Part shown: one piece after another, positions 1 through 13,540 of the stretch
Position numbering within the stretch: position 1 is the first letter of the stretch
How the letters are laid out: each line of letters starts with the position of its first letter
Assembly (NCBI RefSeq): GCF_027922145.1
Contig: NZ_BSFC01000019.1
Span: 256,579 to 320,578 of the forward strand
Source: Novosphingobium resinovorum
GTDB lineage: Bacteria; Pseudomonadota; Alphaproteobacteria; Sphingomonadales; Sphingomonadaceae
DNA length: 64,000 nucleotides
Direction of reading: 5' to 3'
Made by a program: the position numbers and the translations under genes
Notes under the pieces: model-generated
Told to the model about the DNA's origin: nothing
What the model saw: the letters and a program-made list of their open reading frames with translations, nothing else
Database searches by the model: none

Positions 1-3432
<3,432 letters not shown>

Positions 3433-3451
3433 GATTTAGGAACGTATCAAG

Positions 3452-4885
<1,434 letters not shown>

Positions 4886-4907
4886 TTTGCGGCGTTGTCG
4901 GATTGAG

Positions 4908-4938
4908 AGGGGGCGTGCTGCAAGGCGCGCCCCTTTTT
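4908..4938 (+). terminator. Intrinsic terminator after gltD
   Basis: The arms AGGGGGCGTGC (4908-4918) and GCGCGCCCCT (4925-4934) pair imperfectly. They are followed by a T run (4934-4938) just downstream of the gltD stop, as expected for the end of gltBD. Confidence 0.7.
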
Positions 4939-4943
4939 CGTTG

Positions 4944-5032
4944 CGCCTTGCCTATGGGGCTTCGACATGCTCAGCCTGAGCGGAATTTAAAGAACTGCTC
5001 TCCAACCCGCTCAGGCTGAGCTTGCCGAAGCC
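4944..5032. repeat. Dispersed inverted repeat, family A, copy 1
   Basis: Long hairpin with left arm 4958-4983 (core CTTCGACATGCTCAGCCTGA) and right arm 5007-5032. The arms are near-perfect complements around a 23-base loop. A second copy lies at 38861-38951 and shares the left flank CGCCTTGCCT as well as the arms, so this is a mobile or amplified intergenic element rather than a chance hairpin. Both copies sit just after the last gene of an operon. Confidence 0.8.
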
Positions 5033-5128
5033 TTCGCCGCACGCATCACGCCCGCGCGATCACTTCTCCCGCCGCCTTGACCCCGAACCCGTCGCCCGGC
5101 TCTCTCCGCACCTAAAGGGAGACCCGTC

Positions 5129-5437
5129 ATGCTGCTCGAAATCGCGGAAATCGAAGTACGTCCCGGAGCCGAAGACCAGTTCGCCAGCGCCATGCGTGAT
5201 GCCGGGATAGCCCACCTCGCCACCTGCGAGGGCGTGGTCTCCGCCCGCTTCGGACGCGGGGTGGAGAACCCCTCGAAGTTCACCTTCAACGTCGTGTGGA
5301 CATCGATGGAAGCGCACCAGAACGCCCGCACGCTTGAAGCATTCGGCAGGTTCCGGGCCTGCTTCGGTGATCTCTCGGTCGGCGGCGCGATGAGCCACTA
5401 CGTGATGGACGAGGCGGTAGAGGGCCGTTCGGCCTGA
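5129..5437 (+). CDS. Antibiotic biosynthesis monooxygenase (ABM) domain protein
   Basis: A small 102-aa single-domain protein of the dimeric alpha/beta-barrel fold. The N-terminal strand (LLEIAEIEVRPGAEDQF), a central region with ENPSKFTFNVVWTSMEAHQN, and a C-terminal strand rich in aromatics fit the ABM/YgiN family. Members include quinol monooxygenases and heme-degrading enzymes. No substrate can be assigned. It starts at ATG 5129 after AGGGAG and stands alone, convergent with ung. Confidence 0.75.
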   Translation: MLLEIAEIEVRPGAEDQFASAMRDAGIAHLATCEGVVSARFGRGVENPSKFTFNVVWTSMEAHQNARTLEAFGRFRACFGDLSVGGAMSHYVMDEAVEGRSA

Positions 5438-5465
5438 CTCGTCGTCCGGGACGACGAATTCGGAA

Positions 5466-6155
5466 TCACCAGTCGATCGTGCCGCGCCCATGCTCCGCGA
5501 GAAACGCATTGGCCCGGCTGAAATGCCCGCAGCCGAAGAATCCCTGATAAGCCGACAGCGGGCTCGGATGCGGCGCCGTCAGCACCAGATGATGGCTCTC
5601 CATCAGCCCCGGCACGCTCAGTGCCTTCTTCTTCGCATGGCTGCCCCACAGCATGAATACGCAGGGCTCCGCTTTCGCCGCCACTGCCGCAACGGCCGCG
5701 TCGGTGATCGCTTCCCAGCCGCGCTTCTGGTGCGAACCGGCCTGCCCGGCCTCCACCGTCAGCGCGTTGTTGAGCAGCAGCACGCCCTGCCGCGCCCAGT
5801 GCTCCAGATTGCCGTGTCCCGGCGCCGCAACACCGCAGTCGGTCGCCAATTCCTTGTAGATGTTGACCAGCGAGGGCGGCACTTTCACCCCCTCCTGCAC
5901 CGAGAACGACAGGCCATGTGCCTGCCCCGGCCCGTGGTAGGGGTCCTGCCCCAGGATCACCACGCGCACCTGATCGAGCGGGGTAAGTTCCAGAGCCCGC
6001 AGCCGGGTGCCGCGCGGGGGATAGATCACCTTGCCCGCCGCTTCCTCGGCCTTGAGCCAGCCGCCCAGCCTGCGCGCCTCGGGCGTCGCCAGCACCGGCC
6101 CCAGCGCGGAAGCCCAGCTCTCCGGAACGGCCTGGACGTCCTGTGTTGCCGACAT
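5466..6155 (-). CDS. ung: Uracil-DNA glycosylase, family 1
   Basis: Removes uracil from DNA to start base-excision repair. Counting from the ATG at 6155 (229 aa), the water-activating loop GQDPYHG is at 69-75 with catalytic D71. The leucine-insertion/minor-groove loop HPSPLS is at 196-201, and the uracil-specificity segment LLLNNALTV is near 126-134. An upstream in-frame ATG at 6200 would add 15 residues that do not look like Ung. That position also lies in the intergenic space shared with the divergent exonuclease gene, so the shorter form is preferred. Confidence 0.95.
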   Translation of the reverse strand: MSATQDVQAVPESWASALGPVLATPEARRLGGWLKAEEAAGKVIYPPRGTRLRALELTPLDQVRVVILGQDPYHGPGQAHGLSFSVQEGVKVPPSLVNIYKELATDCGVAAPGHGNLEHWARQGVLLLNNALTVEAGQAGSHQKRGWEAITDAAVAAVAAKAEPCVFMLWGSHAKKKALSVPGLMESHHLVLTAPHPSPLSAYQGFFGCGHFSRANAFLAEHGRGTIDW

Positions 6156-6238
6156 GCCCTCAACCTTTCCGAAAAACCCGCGCGGCAGTGCGCGCGCCAT
6201 TGCGAAACCGCCAGCCAGTCCCTAAGCATTTTCGGATC

Positions 6239-6862
6239 ATGGCTGTCCATCTCCACGAAGAAGATCTCCCCGAAGGCGTGCTCGCGCCGGGTCCCGTCGC
6301 TATCGACACCGAGACCATGGGCCTCATCACCGCCCGTGACCGGCTCTGCGTCGTGCAGATTTCGGATGGCAAGGGCGACGAGCATCTCGTCCGCTTCAAG
6401 CCCGGCAGCGATTACGCCGCCCCGAACCTGAAGGCCGTTCTGGCTGATCCGGCGCGCCTGAAGCTGTACCACTTCGCCCGCTTCGACCTTGCCGCGATCG
6501 AGCATTACCTCGGCGTCACCGCCGCGCCGGTGTTCTGCACCAAGATCGCCAGCAAGATGGTGCGCACCTATACCGACCGCCACGGCCTGAAGGACCTCGT
6601 GCGCGAACTGCTTGGCAAGGAAGTGTCCAAGCAGCAGCAGTCGAGCGACTGGGGCGCCCCCGAACTCACCGAGGCGCAGAAGGACTACGCCGCGTCGGAC
6701 GTGCGCTACCTGCATGCGATGCACGAAATCCTCGTGGTTCGTCTGGCGCGGGAGAACCGCACCGATCTCGCCCAGGCCTGTTTCGATTTCCTTCCGGCGC
6801 GCGCCCGACTGGACCTTGCAGGCTGGCCGGACCACGACATCTTCAGCCACGAAGCAGCCTGA
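6239..6862 (+). CDS. Ribonuclease D-like 3'-5' exonuclease
   Basis: A DEDD-superfamily exonuclease of 207 aa that would trim RNA 3' ends. The Exo I motif AIDTETMGL gives D23 and E25, Exo II HFARFDLAAI gives D83, and Exo III YAASDVRYL gives D154. The usual RNase D has C-terminal HRDC domains and about 380 aa; this protein is only the catalytic domain, as in the short alphaproteobacterial class. The start is ATG 6239. A longer in-frame reading from 6143 would run through the ung 5' region and is rejected. lptC starts 28 bases downstream, a common neighbour. Confidence 0.9.
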   Translation: MAVHLHEEDLPEGVLAPGPVAIDTETMGLITARDRLCVVQISDGKGDEHLVRFKPGSDYAAPNLKAVLADPARLKLYHFARFDLAAIEHYLGVTAAPVFCTKIASKMVRTYTDRHGLKDLVRELLGKEVSKQQQSSDWGAPELTEAQKDYAASDVRYLHAMHEILVVRLARENRTDLAQACFDFLPARARLDLAGWPDHDIFSHEAA

Positions 6863-6890
6863 CCCGTCCACGGGAGTTACCTGAAAAGCC

Positions 6891-7538
6891 ATGTCCGTCG
6901 AAGCCATCAAGATCCAGAACCGCCGTAGGCACTTCGCCGCGCCCGGCGGCTCGCATGATCGGCTCGTCGGAATGCTGGCGAAGGTGCTCCCGGCGGGTAT
7001 CGGCCTTGTCGCTGCAGTGATGATCCTGGTGCCGCTGTCTCCGCGCGGCGAGATCAGCTTCCTGCTCGACCGCAACAAGGTTGCGATCACCAGCGAACGC
7101 CTGCGCGCCGACAATGCCGCCTATCGCGGCAAGGACAACAAGAACCGCGACTTCACCGTCAACGCCGGAACCGCCGTGCAGAAGAGCGCGACCACGCCGA
7201 TCGTCGAGATGCTGGGCCTCAAGGCCCTGATGAACCTCAACGACGGCCCGGCTGAAATCGTCGCCCCGCGCGGCGCCTACAACTACGACAGCGAGCAGAT
7301 CGCCGTCGATGGGCCGGTCAACTTCGCCGCGCCCGACGGGTACAAGATGACCACGCGCAACGTGGCCATCGACGTGAAGCAGAAGACGGCCGTGGGTACA
7401 GGGGGTGTCGATGGCACCGTGCCGACGGGCACCTTCCGTGCAGACTCGATGAAAGCCGACCTCGAGAACCGCACTGTGACCCTCGAAGGCAACGCCCGCC
7501 TGCGCATGACGCCGGGCAAACTCAGGATACCGCAATGA
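6891..7538 (+). CDS. lptC: LPS export ABC transporter periplasmic protein LptC
   Basis: A bitopic inner-membrane protein (215 aa) that takes LPS from the LptB2FG transporter and hands it to LptA. One membrane helix (about 27-48, rich in VLPAGIGLVAAVMILVP) is followed by a periplasmic beta-jellyroll region with the family-type segment VTLEGNARL near the C terminus. Its stop overlaps the lptA start by four bases (ATGA), so the two are translationally coupled. The family is poorly conserved in sequence; the call rests on fold-like pattern, length and the lptA neighbour. Confidence 0.88.
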   Translation: MSVEAIKIQNRRRHFAAPGGSHDRLVGMLAKVLPAGIGLVAAVMILVPLSPRGEISFLLDRNKVAITSERLRADNAAYRGKDNKNRDFTVNAGTAVQKSATTPIVEMLGLKALMNLNDGPAEIVAPRGAYNYDSEQIAVDGPVNFAAPDGYKMTTRNVAIDVKQKTAVGTGGVDGTVPTGTFRADSMKADLENRTVTLEGNARLRMTPGKLRIPQ

Positions 7539-8062
7539 TCGCCGCCCCCCGCATGCTCTACCGTACCGCACTGGTCCTGCCGGTGCTGGGCCTCGCCGCC
7601 CTTGCCGGGTCGCAGCAACTGGGCGCGCAGGTCTTCAACGGTCACAACTCCAACGCCCCGGTGGACTATGCCGCCGACCGCATCGAACTGCAGGACAAGC
7701 AGGATCGGGTGATCCTCTCCGGCAACGTTGACGTTAAGCAGGCGGAACTGCGCCTGCGCGCGGCACGCACGGTGGTGAACTTCACCAACCAGGGCTCAAT
7801 GCAGATCCAGCGCATCACCGCGAGCGGAGGCGTTGTCGTATCCCGTCCCGACGAGACTGCGACGGGTGATGTCGGCGTCTACGACTTCAACCAGCGCATC
7901 ATCACGATGACCGGCAATGCCACCATCAAGCGCAGCAACGGCGACGTCCTGCGCGGCGGACGGCTGGTAGTGGACCTCAAGAGCGGCGTGTCATCGGCGT
8001 CTGCCGGACCGAACGGACGTGTTTCGGGTACGTTTTCGGTGCCGAAGCAGAACGGGAAGTAA
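7535..8062 (+). CDS. lptA: LPS transport periplasmic bridge protein LptA (OstA family)
   Basis: LptA oligomerises into the periplasmic bridge that carries LPS to the outer membrane. This 175-aa protein has an N-terminal signal peptide (about 1-31, ending near LGAQ). The OstA core follows: ADRIELQDKQDRVILSGNV, then the tandem strands TATGDVGVYDFNQRIITMTG and RSNGDVLRGGRLVVDLKSG. In most Proteobacteria lptB and rpoN follow. Here no lptB is seen in the window, and the next genes are phage-tail-like, so the cluster ends or was interrupted here. Confidence 0.92.
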   Translation: MIAAPRMLYRTALVLPVLGLAALAGSQQLGAQVFNGHNSNAPVDYAADRIELQDKQDRVILSGNVDVKQAELRLRAARTVVNFTNQGSMQIQRITASGGVVVSRPDETATGDVGVYDFNQRIITMTGNATIKRSNGDVLRGGRLVVDLKSGVSSASAGPNGRVSGTFSVPKQNGK

Positions 8063-8116
8063 GTTCCGGACCTGGTTCGGATTAATGAATTAACCAAAAG
8101 ACATTTTCCTACAGCC

Positions 8117-8160
8117 TATAATGTGCGTAATTGGTTTCGGGTATCCTTCACTTCGAGGAG
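8117..8160 (+). promoter_or_regulatory. Candidate promoter and RBS for the phage-tail-like gene pair
   Basis: A perfect -10 hexamer TATAAT (8117-8122) lies 43 bases upstream of the next start, but no good -35 is visible at normal spacing. A strong Shine-Dalgarno sequence, GAGGAG, is at 8155-8160, five bases before the ATG at 8166. The AT-rich stretch TTAATGAATTAACC just upstream (8082-8095) may be a regulator site. Confidence 0.45.
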
Positions 8161-8165
8161 TCCCG

Positions 8166-8597
8166 ATGCCAAGCAGTCCCATTTCCGTGCCCGCCGGGTA
8201 TGCGCCCGCATTTGCCATAGGCTTTGCCGCGTCGTCCGGCGGTGACCTGTCTATCGTTGAACCTAGCCGACCGCTGCCGGTCACGTCCGTCCAGCCTCCC
8301 GCATCTTCGCCGCTTACCGGAACTGTCCAGGCGCAGACAACTGCCGGTCCCTTTATTCCTGCTGCAGCCCGGCCGGTTTTCCTGACGCTCGCGGGCCTCT
8401 GGCAGGGAAATGTCATCATAGCGCGATCCACCGATGGCGGCGCGACGCTCCAGCCACTTACCCTGGCAGGCGAGCCTTGGGCCAGTTTCACTTCCAACGC
8501 CTGCGAGGCCGTCTGGGAGGAGTACGAAGCAGGAGCCGCGCTCTACCTCATCGCCGATGTGACATCCGGTTCCCTGCAATATCGCCTGTCTCAATAG
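8166..8597 (+). CDS. Small phage-tail-like beta protein
   Basis: A 143-aa protein. The proline-rich N-terminal part (VQPPASSPLTGTVQAQ) is followed by a predicted beta-sandwich with RSTDGGATLQPLTLAGE and the ending GSLQYRLSQ. This pattern, an all-beta domain with S-x-DGGA and a YRLSQ terminus, resembles small tail or adaptor proteins next to tail-fibre genes in alphaproteobacterial prophages. That comparison is from memory of the family style. ATG 8166 was chosen over the upstream start at 8121 because GAGGAG precedes it. The downstream neighbour is a beta-helix gene. Confidence 0.55.
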   Translation: MPSSPISVPAGYAPAFAIGFAASSGGDLSIVEPSRPLPVTSVQPPASSPLTGTVQAQTTAGPFIPAAARPVFLTLAGLWQGNVIIARSTDGGATLQPLTLAGEPWASFTSNACEAVWEEYEAGAALYLIADVTSGSLQYRLSQ

Positions 8598-8645
8598 ACT
8601 AGCGACCCAAAGATTCATCGCACAGCTCTCGTTTGGAGAACATCC

Positions 8646-10418
8646 ATGCCAATCGATGTAATCGCGCGCGGAATGGCCGTAGCGCAAGCGCGCTCCTTCG
8701 CCTCGAACGAACCGGGCAAAGGTGCTGCACTCATCTTCACGGAAAGCGGCGACAGCTTGCAGACCGTTTCCGAACTTTCGCTTGGTATCGCACCTGTTCT
8801 CCCGAGCGGGGGAGACGATACGGTGGCCCTGCAGGCCGCTCTATCGACCGGGTGCTTGATACTGGCCAAGGGAGCAAGTTACCAAATTACCGGAAGCCTT
8901 ACGTGTCCGGCGTACCGCTGCGTCGTGATCGGTAATGGCGCGCGGCTCAACGTCAACTTCGGATCAGATTACGCCCGCCCGGTTTTCCAGAACGACAAGC
9001 AAAAGGACGTCAGTCACACTCTCATCGTTCGCGATCTTGTGATCCGCGGAAACTGCATGATCTTTGATTTTCGATACTCTTCCAACAACCCGGGTGCCGG
9101 GATGAAGATCAAAGCAAATTGCATTGACTTCAATACTCTCGACGGAAACCAGCGGCAAGGAACAGGATTAATTATATCCGACCAGATCGACTTTCTTGAA
9201 ATGTCCAATATTGATATAATAAATGTCGATCAAGTATTCCAGATCGGCGGCGGAGCAGAACGTCGCGATAGCACTCAGCTATCGATGCGCCAGTTCTATA
9301 TACAACAGGTAAATGGGATCGGATCCATTTCGGGTGTCGATAAATTTACCCTGGAGCAGGTAGATGCAATGACCGTGGACTCAGGCATAGCATACCTCCG
9401 ATCCTGCAAGAACATTCAATGCCGATAGGTACATGTCGAAGGAATAGGTGCCCCCGGGTATTCGGCCGCCGGCGGCGCAATGCCAGCAGCAGCGCAGGGC
9501 TATGGTCATTACATCGCAAATCTCATCGAAATTGGCGTGCATTTCGATCAGTGTAAGACCATAGACCACGGCGGGACCGGCGGAACGGGAAAAGGCAGCA
9601 TATACATCGGTCAAGCGTCGCTACCGAGGCTTCAGAATGTGAAGCTTACCAACTGTACACTTGCGTTGGCAATGATGGGCTCAGCCAATTGGAAGCCAAT
9701 AGTCAACAGGGGGCGTTTCAAATGGAGCGGGGCCTGGCCATTCACAGCTGAAGTATCACTTCATGCAATCTCCATGCAGTACCAGGATGCCCAGATCGAA
9801 GATCCGGTCATTGATCGAACGAGCGCTGGAAATCTGCTGCCAGGCTCCACGCCGCTGAGCCTGACGGACACTGCGATATCAGGAGGCGGATCGCCTCCAA
9901 CCCTGTCCGAGGTAGCGGACAGCTATAGCACGTTCACCGGCCATTCGGTGACATTCAATGCCGCAGGATACCAGATGGTCAAGGCCGTCAACGTACCACA
10001 GGGCTGGAATACCCTGATCTTCGAAGGACGCCGAACCGCTGGGCTGCCGAGGCTGTTCGCTCAGCAGACCGGCGGCAGCTTCTCCACGTTCGTCGATGCC
10101 GTACTGGTTGATGCCGCCGGCGAAGACGTGACCTGGCGCCTCCCCTTCTGGAACGCAACGCCGAACCAGTCCATTAAGATCGGTTTCCTGTCTTCCGCGA
10201 CAGGCGATGCACTCAATTGCACGTACATCGGCTTGGCGCGGGGCTTGCATGTTCGCAAACCGGTAACCTCGACCCTTGAAACCTTGGCGTCGCTCCCTCC
10301 CCCCAGCAACCTTTGGCTGGGCAGACAAGCCATAGTAAGAGCCAACGGAATAGCCGACAGTATATACACTTGCCTGCGTAATGCTGCCGGTAGTGCCACT
10401 TGGGTACCGCTCGGCTAG
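8646..10418 (+). pseudogene. Tailspike-like right-handed beta-helix protein, interrupted by one in-frame TAG
   Basis: The frame opens at ATG 8646 (TGGAGA upstream) and runs to TAG at 9426-9428. The same frame then stays open to 10418, with VHVEGIGAPGYSAAGG directly after the stop. Without the amber codon the product would be 590 aa. The N-terminal part has a pectate-lyase/tailspike head (LQAALSTGCLILAKGASYQI) and short repeated beta-strands typical of parallel beta-helices. The end (DSIYTCLRNAAGSATWVPLG) resembles phage tail-fibre C-termini. The coding strand is clearly AT-richer than its neighbours around 9050-9250, which suggests horizontal origin. It could be a dead gene, an amber read-through product or a base error. 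An internal ATG at 9480 lacks a good RBS. Confidence 0.7.
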
Positions 10419-10435
10419 CTCGGCAAGCAGCGGCA

Positions 10436-11836
10436 TCAGAACGCCCTGTCGTGCACCAAGACCCGCATGGTCAGGAAGATGATCTGCAGATCGCGCATGA
10501 TCGTCCATCCCTCCAGGTATTCCAGGTCAGCCTGGAGGCGGTTGACGAGGTCGGATTCGTGGTCGGTCGCACCTCGGAAACCGCGCACTTGCGCCAAACC
10601 TGACAAGCCGGGCTTCAGCGAATGGCGCTGCCAATACCGCAGATCCACTTCCCAGAACAGCTTGTCGCCGGCCAGCGATCCCGTCGCATGCGGGCGCGGG
10701 CCGACAAGGCTCATGTCGCCGAGCAGCACGTTGAACAACTGCGGCAGTTCGTCGATACTGGTGCGCCGGATGAAGCGCCCCACGCGCGTGATCCGCTGGT
10801 CGTCCTTCGAAGCCGAAACTGAACCGGTGGCATCACCCAGCGACTGCGTCATCGAACGGAACTTGTACATGTTGAAGAAGCGGTTGCCGCGCCCCATGCG
10901 GCGCTGCGTAAAGAATACCGAGCCGCCATCCTGCAGCTTCACTGCCAGAGCAACAACGATCAGAAGCGGTGAGAGCGCAAGGATCGCGCCACCCGCGAAC
11001 GCGACATCGAACAGGCGCTTGACGGCGCGATCGCGCAAGCCGAGCGGCCCGGCTGACACCATCAGCAGGCCGTGCTTGCCGACAACGCGTGCGCCCTGAG
11101 CACCAAGCCGCGCAACCTCGTCGTCAAGCACTTCGCCATCGACGTTAGCGCCCTTGAGCATCATGGCCCATTCCGCACGACGTCCAGCAGGACAGCTCAC
11201 TATCACGCGATCAATGTTGCGCAGTACGAGACCGATACGATCCAAAGCATTCGGGTCGTTGAGATTGGGCCTCAACCCCATACCGGCAGCTGAAATGCGG
11301 ATCGCTCCACGCAATTGCACCTGAGGCCCACCATCATCGATGATGAGTTCGTTGATGATGTTGTCGCCGCAACGCCAGCGCACGAAACTGCGCAATTGCA
11401 GTCGCATCCACGCGACGACGGCCATCGCCGCCAATGCCCCCCCGTTGAAGCCGGAACGCGAAACATCCGCATCGGGCCGGATCAGGAATTGCACGAAGAC
11501 CACGACGAACACGGCGATGACGATCGCCACAAGCCCACGAAACACCCCTTTCCATCCGTCCTGCAGCGAGGCGGTGGAATAGGCTCCGTTGTAAAGCGCC
11601 AGTGTCAGGAAGATCGGCAGGATCAGTTGAGCATGGACAAGGCTTTCACCAAGCCCCTGCGTACCGGCAAGTATATAGCCGGTCGCCGCAAAAGCGATGA
11701 AAATCGATACGATGTCTCCCACGACCAGCGAAAGATAGCACTGCAGGCGCCTCCGCTCGAGCGACGGAGCGACGAGCAGATCATCGATATCGATCCGCTC
11801 TTTGGCGAGCGCACCTGTTGCAAACGGAGCATTCAT
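10436..11836 (-). CDS. Exopolysaccharide polyprenyl-phosphate sugar transferase (WcaJ/PssY type)
   Basis: An initiating phosphosugar transferase of 466 aa that loads the first sugar-1-phosphate onto undecaprenyl phosphate for exopolysaccharide or O-antigen. Four N-terminal hydrophobic helices (about 34-140) and a CoA-binding-like linker precede the C-terminal bacterial sugar transferase domain (about 268-466). Signatures in that domain are VFFTQRRMGRG, MYKFRSM, RTSIDELPQLFNVL, GDMSLVGPRPHA and KPGLSGLAQVRG. The family sets the first sugar, usually glucose or galactose, which sequence alone does not decide. It is monocistronic here, convergent with the beta-helix gene, with a palindrome in its upstream region. 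Confidence 0.9.
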   Translation of the reverse strand: MNAPFATGALAKERIDIDDLLVAPSLERRRLQCYLSLVVGDIVSIFIAFAATGYILAGTQGLGESLVHAQLILPIFLTLALYNGAYSTASLQDGWKGVFRGLVAIVIAVFVVVFVQFLIRPDADVSRSGFNGGALAAMAVVAWMRLQLRSFVRWRCGDNIINELIIDDGGPQVQLRGAIRISAAGMGLRPNLNDPNALDRIGLVLRNIDRVIVSCPAGRRAEWAMMLKGANVDGEVLDDEVARLGAQGARVVGKHGLLMVSAGPLGLRDRAVKRLFDVAFAGGAILALSPLLIVVALAVKLQDGGSVFFTQRRMGRGNRFFNMYKFRSMTQSLGDATGSVSASKDDQRITRVGRFIRRTSIDELPQLFNVLLGDMSLVGPRPHATGSLAGDKLFWEVDLRYWQRHSLKPGLSGLAQVRGFRGATDHESDLVNRLQADLEYLEGWTIMRDLQIIFLTMRVLVHDRAF

Positions 11837-11899
11837 GCTGGCAGCACTCGGGCTTGCGAATTCACGCTGAATGCCTCCCTCATCAGAACCTCAGCGCGC

Positions 11900-11920
11900 G
11901 CAGCATGCACGTCATGCTGC
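11900..11920. promoter_or_regulatory. Palindrome upstream of the sugar transferase gene
   Basis: Perfect 8-bp arms GCAGCATG and CATGCTGC are separated by five bases, 64 bases upstream of the sugar-transferase start. A shorter palindrome, AGGTATATGCCT, follows at 11929-11940. They could be operators controlling exopolysaccharide initiation. The regulator is unknown. Confidence 0.4.
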
Positions 11921-11977
11921 GACGCAATAGGTATATGCCTGTATGTACTGAAGAGGCAACCCGAAAAGCGGAATCGG

Positions 11978-13033
11978 TCAGGACGTGGTAATTGTCGGTC
12001 GTTTCGAATTAGGACGCGCGGATCTTGCGATTGTAAGAAGACCGTCAGCTAATAACAGTTCCGCGTTCTGACTGTTAGCCAGCAAAGTCTGGTGAAGCGC
12101 TACCAAGCGCGCGACCAGGCGCTCGAGACGATACCCGCGCCAGACCTGCAACTGGGCCGTCAGTGCGGGCTGATCCTTCCAGAATATCCGCCGCGCGCCG
12201 GCTTCGGCCTTGAGGAATCCCGCAACGTCGCGGCCGTCACCCAACCGGGCATTCAGGCCCGCGAGTTGCGCCGTTCTGCGTTCGAAGGCAAGCAGAAGAC
12301 CGACCGGGTTCATACCCTGCTCTCGCATCCGCCTCAGTTCAGGACCAATAGCGTCACGCTTTCCCCCGAGCACCGCATCAACGAGCGGGCCGAAATCGTC
12401 ATCCTCCGTCGATGCGCCGATCGCGTCGAGGTCTCCTGCCGCGACCGGCCGAGGAGTTTCGGGCGATGCGTCGAGATAAAGCGCCAGCTTAGTCACTTCC
12501 GAACGGGCGAGTCGCGTATCGAGACCTGCACCGCGCGCGATGCGTTCGGCGATCTCGCTGCCCAGCTTGAGGCCTGCAGCGTTTGCCATCGTCCGTACCG
12601 ATGCGGTCGCCGAAGCCAGGTCCGGCGGATAGAACATCGCAACAAGGCCATCAGGCCGTCCCGCAAGCAGCTTGGCGGTCCGCGATTTGTCCGTGGCGCC
12701 GGTCGCGACGATCAGGACCGGGCATCCCTCGACAGCGTTTTCCAGCAGGGTCTGGACGGCATCGTGCGCCTCGTCACCCTGCGCGCGAACCCATATGTGG
12801 CGCGCGCCGCCGAACAGGGAAGTGGAACGGGCCTCATCACCGAGACGGACGGGGTCGCGGCGCAGTTCCGAACCCGACATTTCGATCCGTTCGCCGGGTT
12901 CGGGAAGCAGGGAGAGAATCTTCGCCGCTGCATCTGAAGCTCCCGACTCGTCAGGCCCGCAGAAGAAGAAAACGCGGGCATCGCGGGCAGCACGCTGGGC
13001 AAGGCCCGCGAACTCCTTCTGGGTAGCCTTCAC
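11978..13033 (-). CDS. holA: DNA polymerase III delta subunit (clamp-loader wrench)
   Basis: The delta subunit opens the beta clamp during loading. The 351-aa protein has the family N terminus (KATQKEFAGLAQ, VFFFCGPDESGASDAAAKIL), the RSTSLFGG segment after the first strand pair, and a helical C-terminal third (LLLAFERRTAQLAGL). It starts with GTG. It lies six bases after lptE, the usual leuS-lptE-holA order in alphaproteobacteria, and is last in that operon. Confidence 0.9.
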   Translation of the reverse strand: MKATQKEFAGLAQRAARDARVFFFCGPDESGASDAAAKILSLLPEPGERIEMSGSELRRDPVRLGDEARSTSLFGGARHIWVRAQGDEAHDAVQTLLENAVEGCPVLIVATGATDKSRTAKLLAGRPDGLVAMFYPPDLASATASVRTMANAAGLKLGSEIAERIARGAGLDTRLARSEVTKLALYLDASPETPRPVAAGDLDAIGASTEDDDFGPLVDAVLGGKRDAIGPELRRMREQGMNPVGLLLAFERRTAQLAGLNARLGDGRDVAGFLKAEAGARRIFWKDQPALTAQLQVWRGYRLERLVARLVALHQTLLANSQNAELLLADGLLTIARSARPNSKRPTITTS

Positions 13034-13039
13034 GGCCCT

Positions 13040-13540
13040 TTACTGGGCAGTTTCACCGCGCAGACGCAGCGCGATGTTGGTGACGATGCGCGTGGCGATA
13101 TCCTTGGACATGTTCTCCAAGGCCGTCTGCTCGGCGGCGATCGTCGCGTAGTCCGAAGAAACGACATCGATTCCCGCATCGGAGCCTGCAGTCTGGTCGA
13201 GCACGACTTCGCCGCTGCCCACCTCCACAAGCTGATAGCGTGCGCGCAACGTACGGCGCTCGCGGCCGACGGTATCGTCGGAGAGCAGCGCGAAGCTTTC
13301 CAGCTTGTCGTCGAGACGCACATCCAGCCGATACTTCGGCGCCACGCCCTTTGCACCCGAGACGCCAAGCTCGTCGACCAGCGCGTTACGCACCAGCCAG
13401 CCTGCCCTGCCCTGGATCGCCGAGACCTCGACGGCGGCAAGCCCCTGCGCGACGGCGGCATTGCCGCCGCCGGCGTACATCGGCTGCAACCCGCACCCGG
13501 CGAGCAGCATGGCGGCGGTGAGGGCGACTAAAGCCTTCAC
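13040..13540 (-). CDS. lptE: LPS assembly lipoprotein LptE
   Basis: LptE plugs the LptD barrel in the outer membrane and helps insert LPS. The 166-aa product starts with a lipoprotein signal ([19 protein letters not shown], lipobox LAGC) followed by the family motif LQPMYAGGG. The GTG start overlaps the leuS stop (GTGA). With lptC and lptA also present, three LPS-transport parts are encoded in this window. Confidence 0.87.
   Translation of the reverse strand: MKALVALTAAMLLAGCGLQPMYAGGGNAAVAQGLAAVEVSAIQGRAGWLVRNALVDELGVSGAKGVAPKYRLDVRLDDKLESFALLSDDTVGRERRTLRARYQLVEVGSGEVVLDQTAGSDAGIDVVSSDYATIAAEQTALENMSKDIATRIVTNIALRLRGETAQ

Noticed and set aside
9480..10418. A separate gene starting at ATG 9480
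   Set aside because: Same frame as the upstream beta-helix gene, no RBS, and 17 open codons lie between the amber stop and this ATG.
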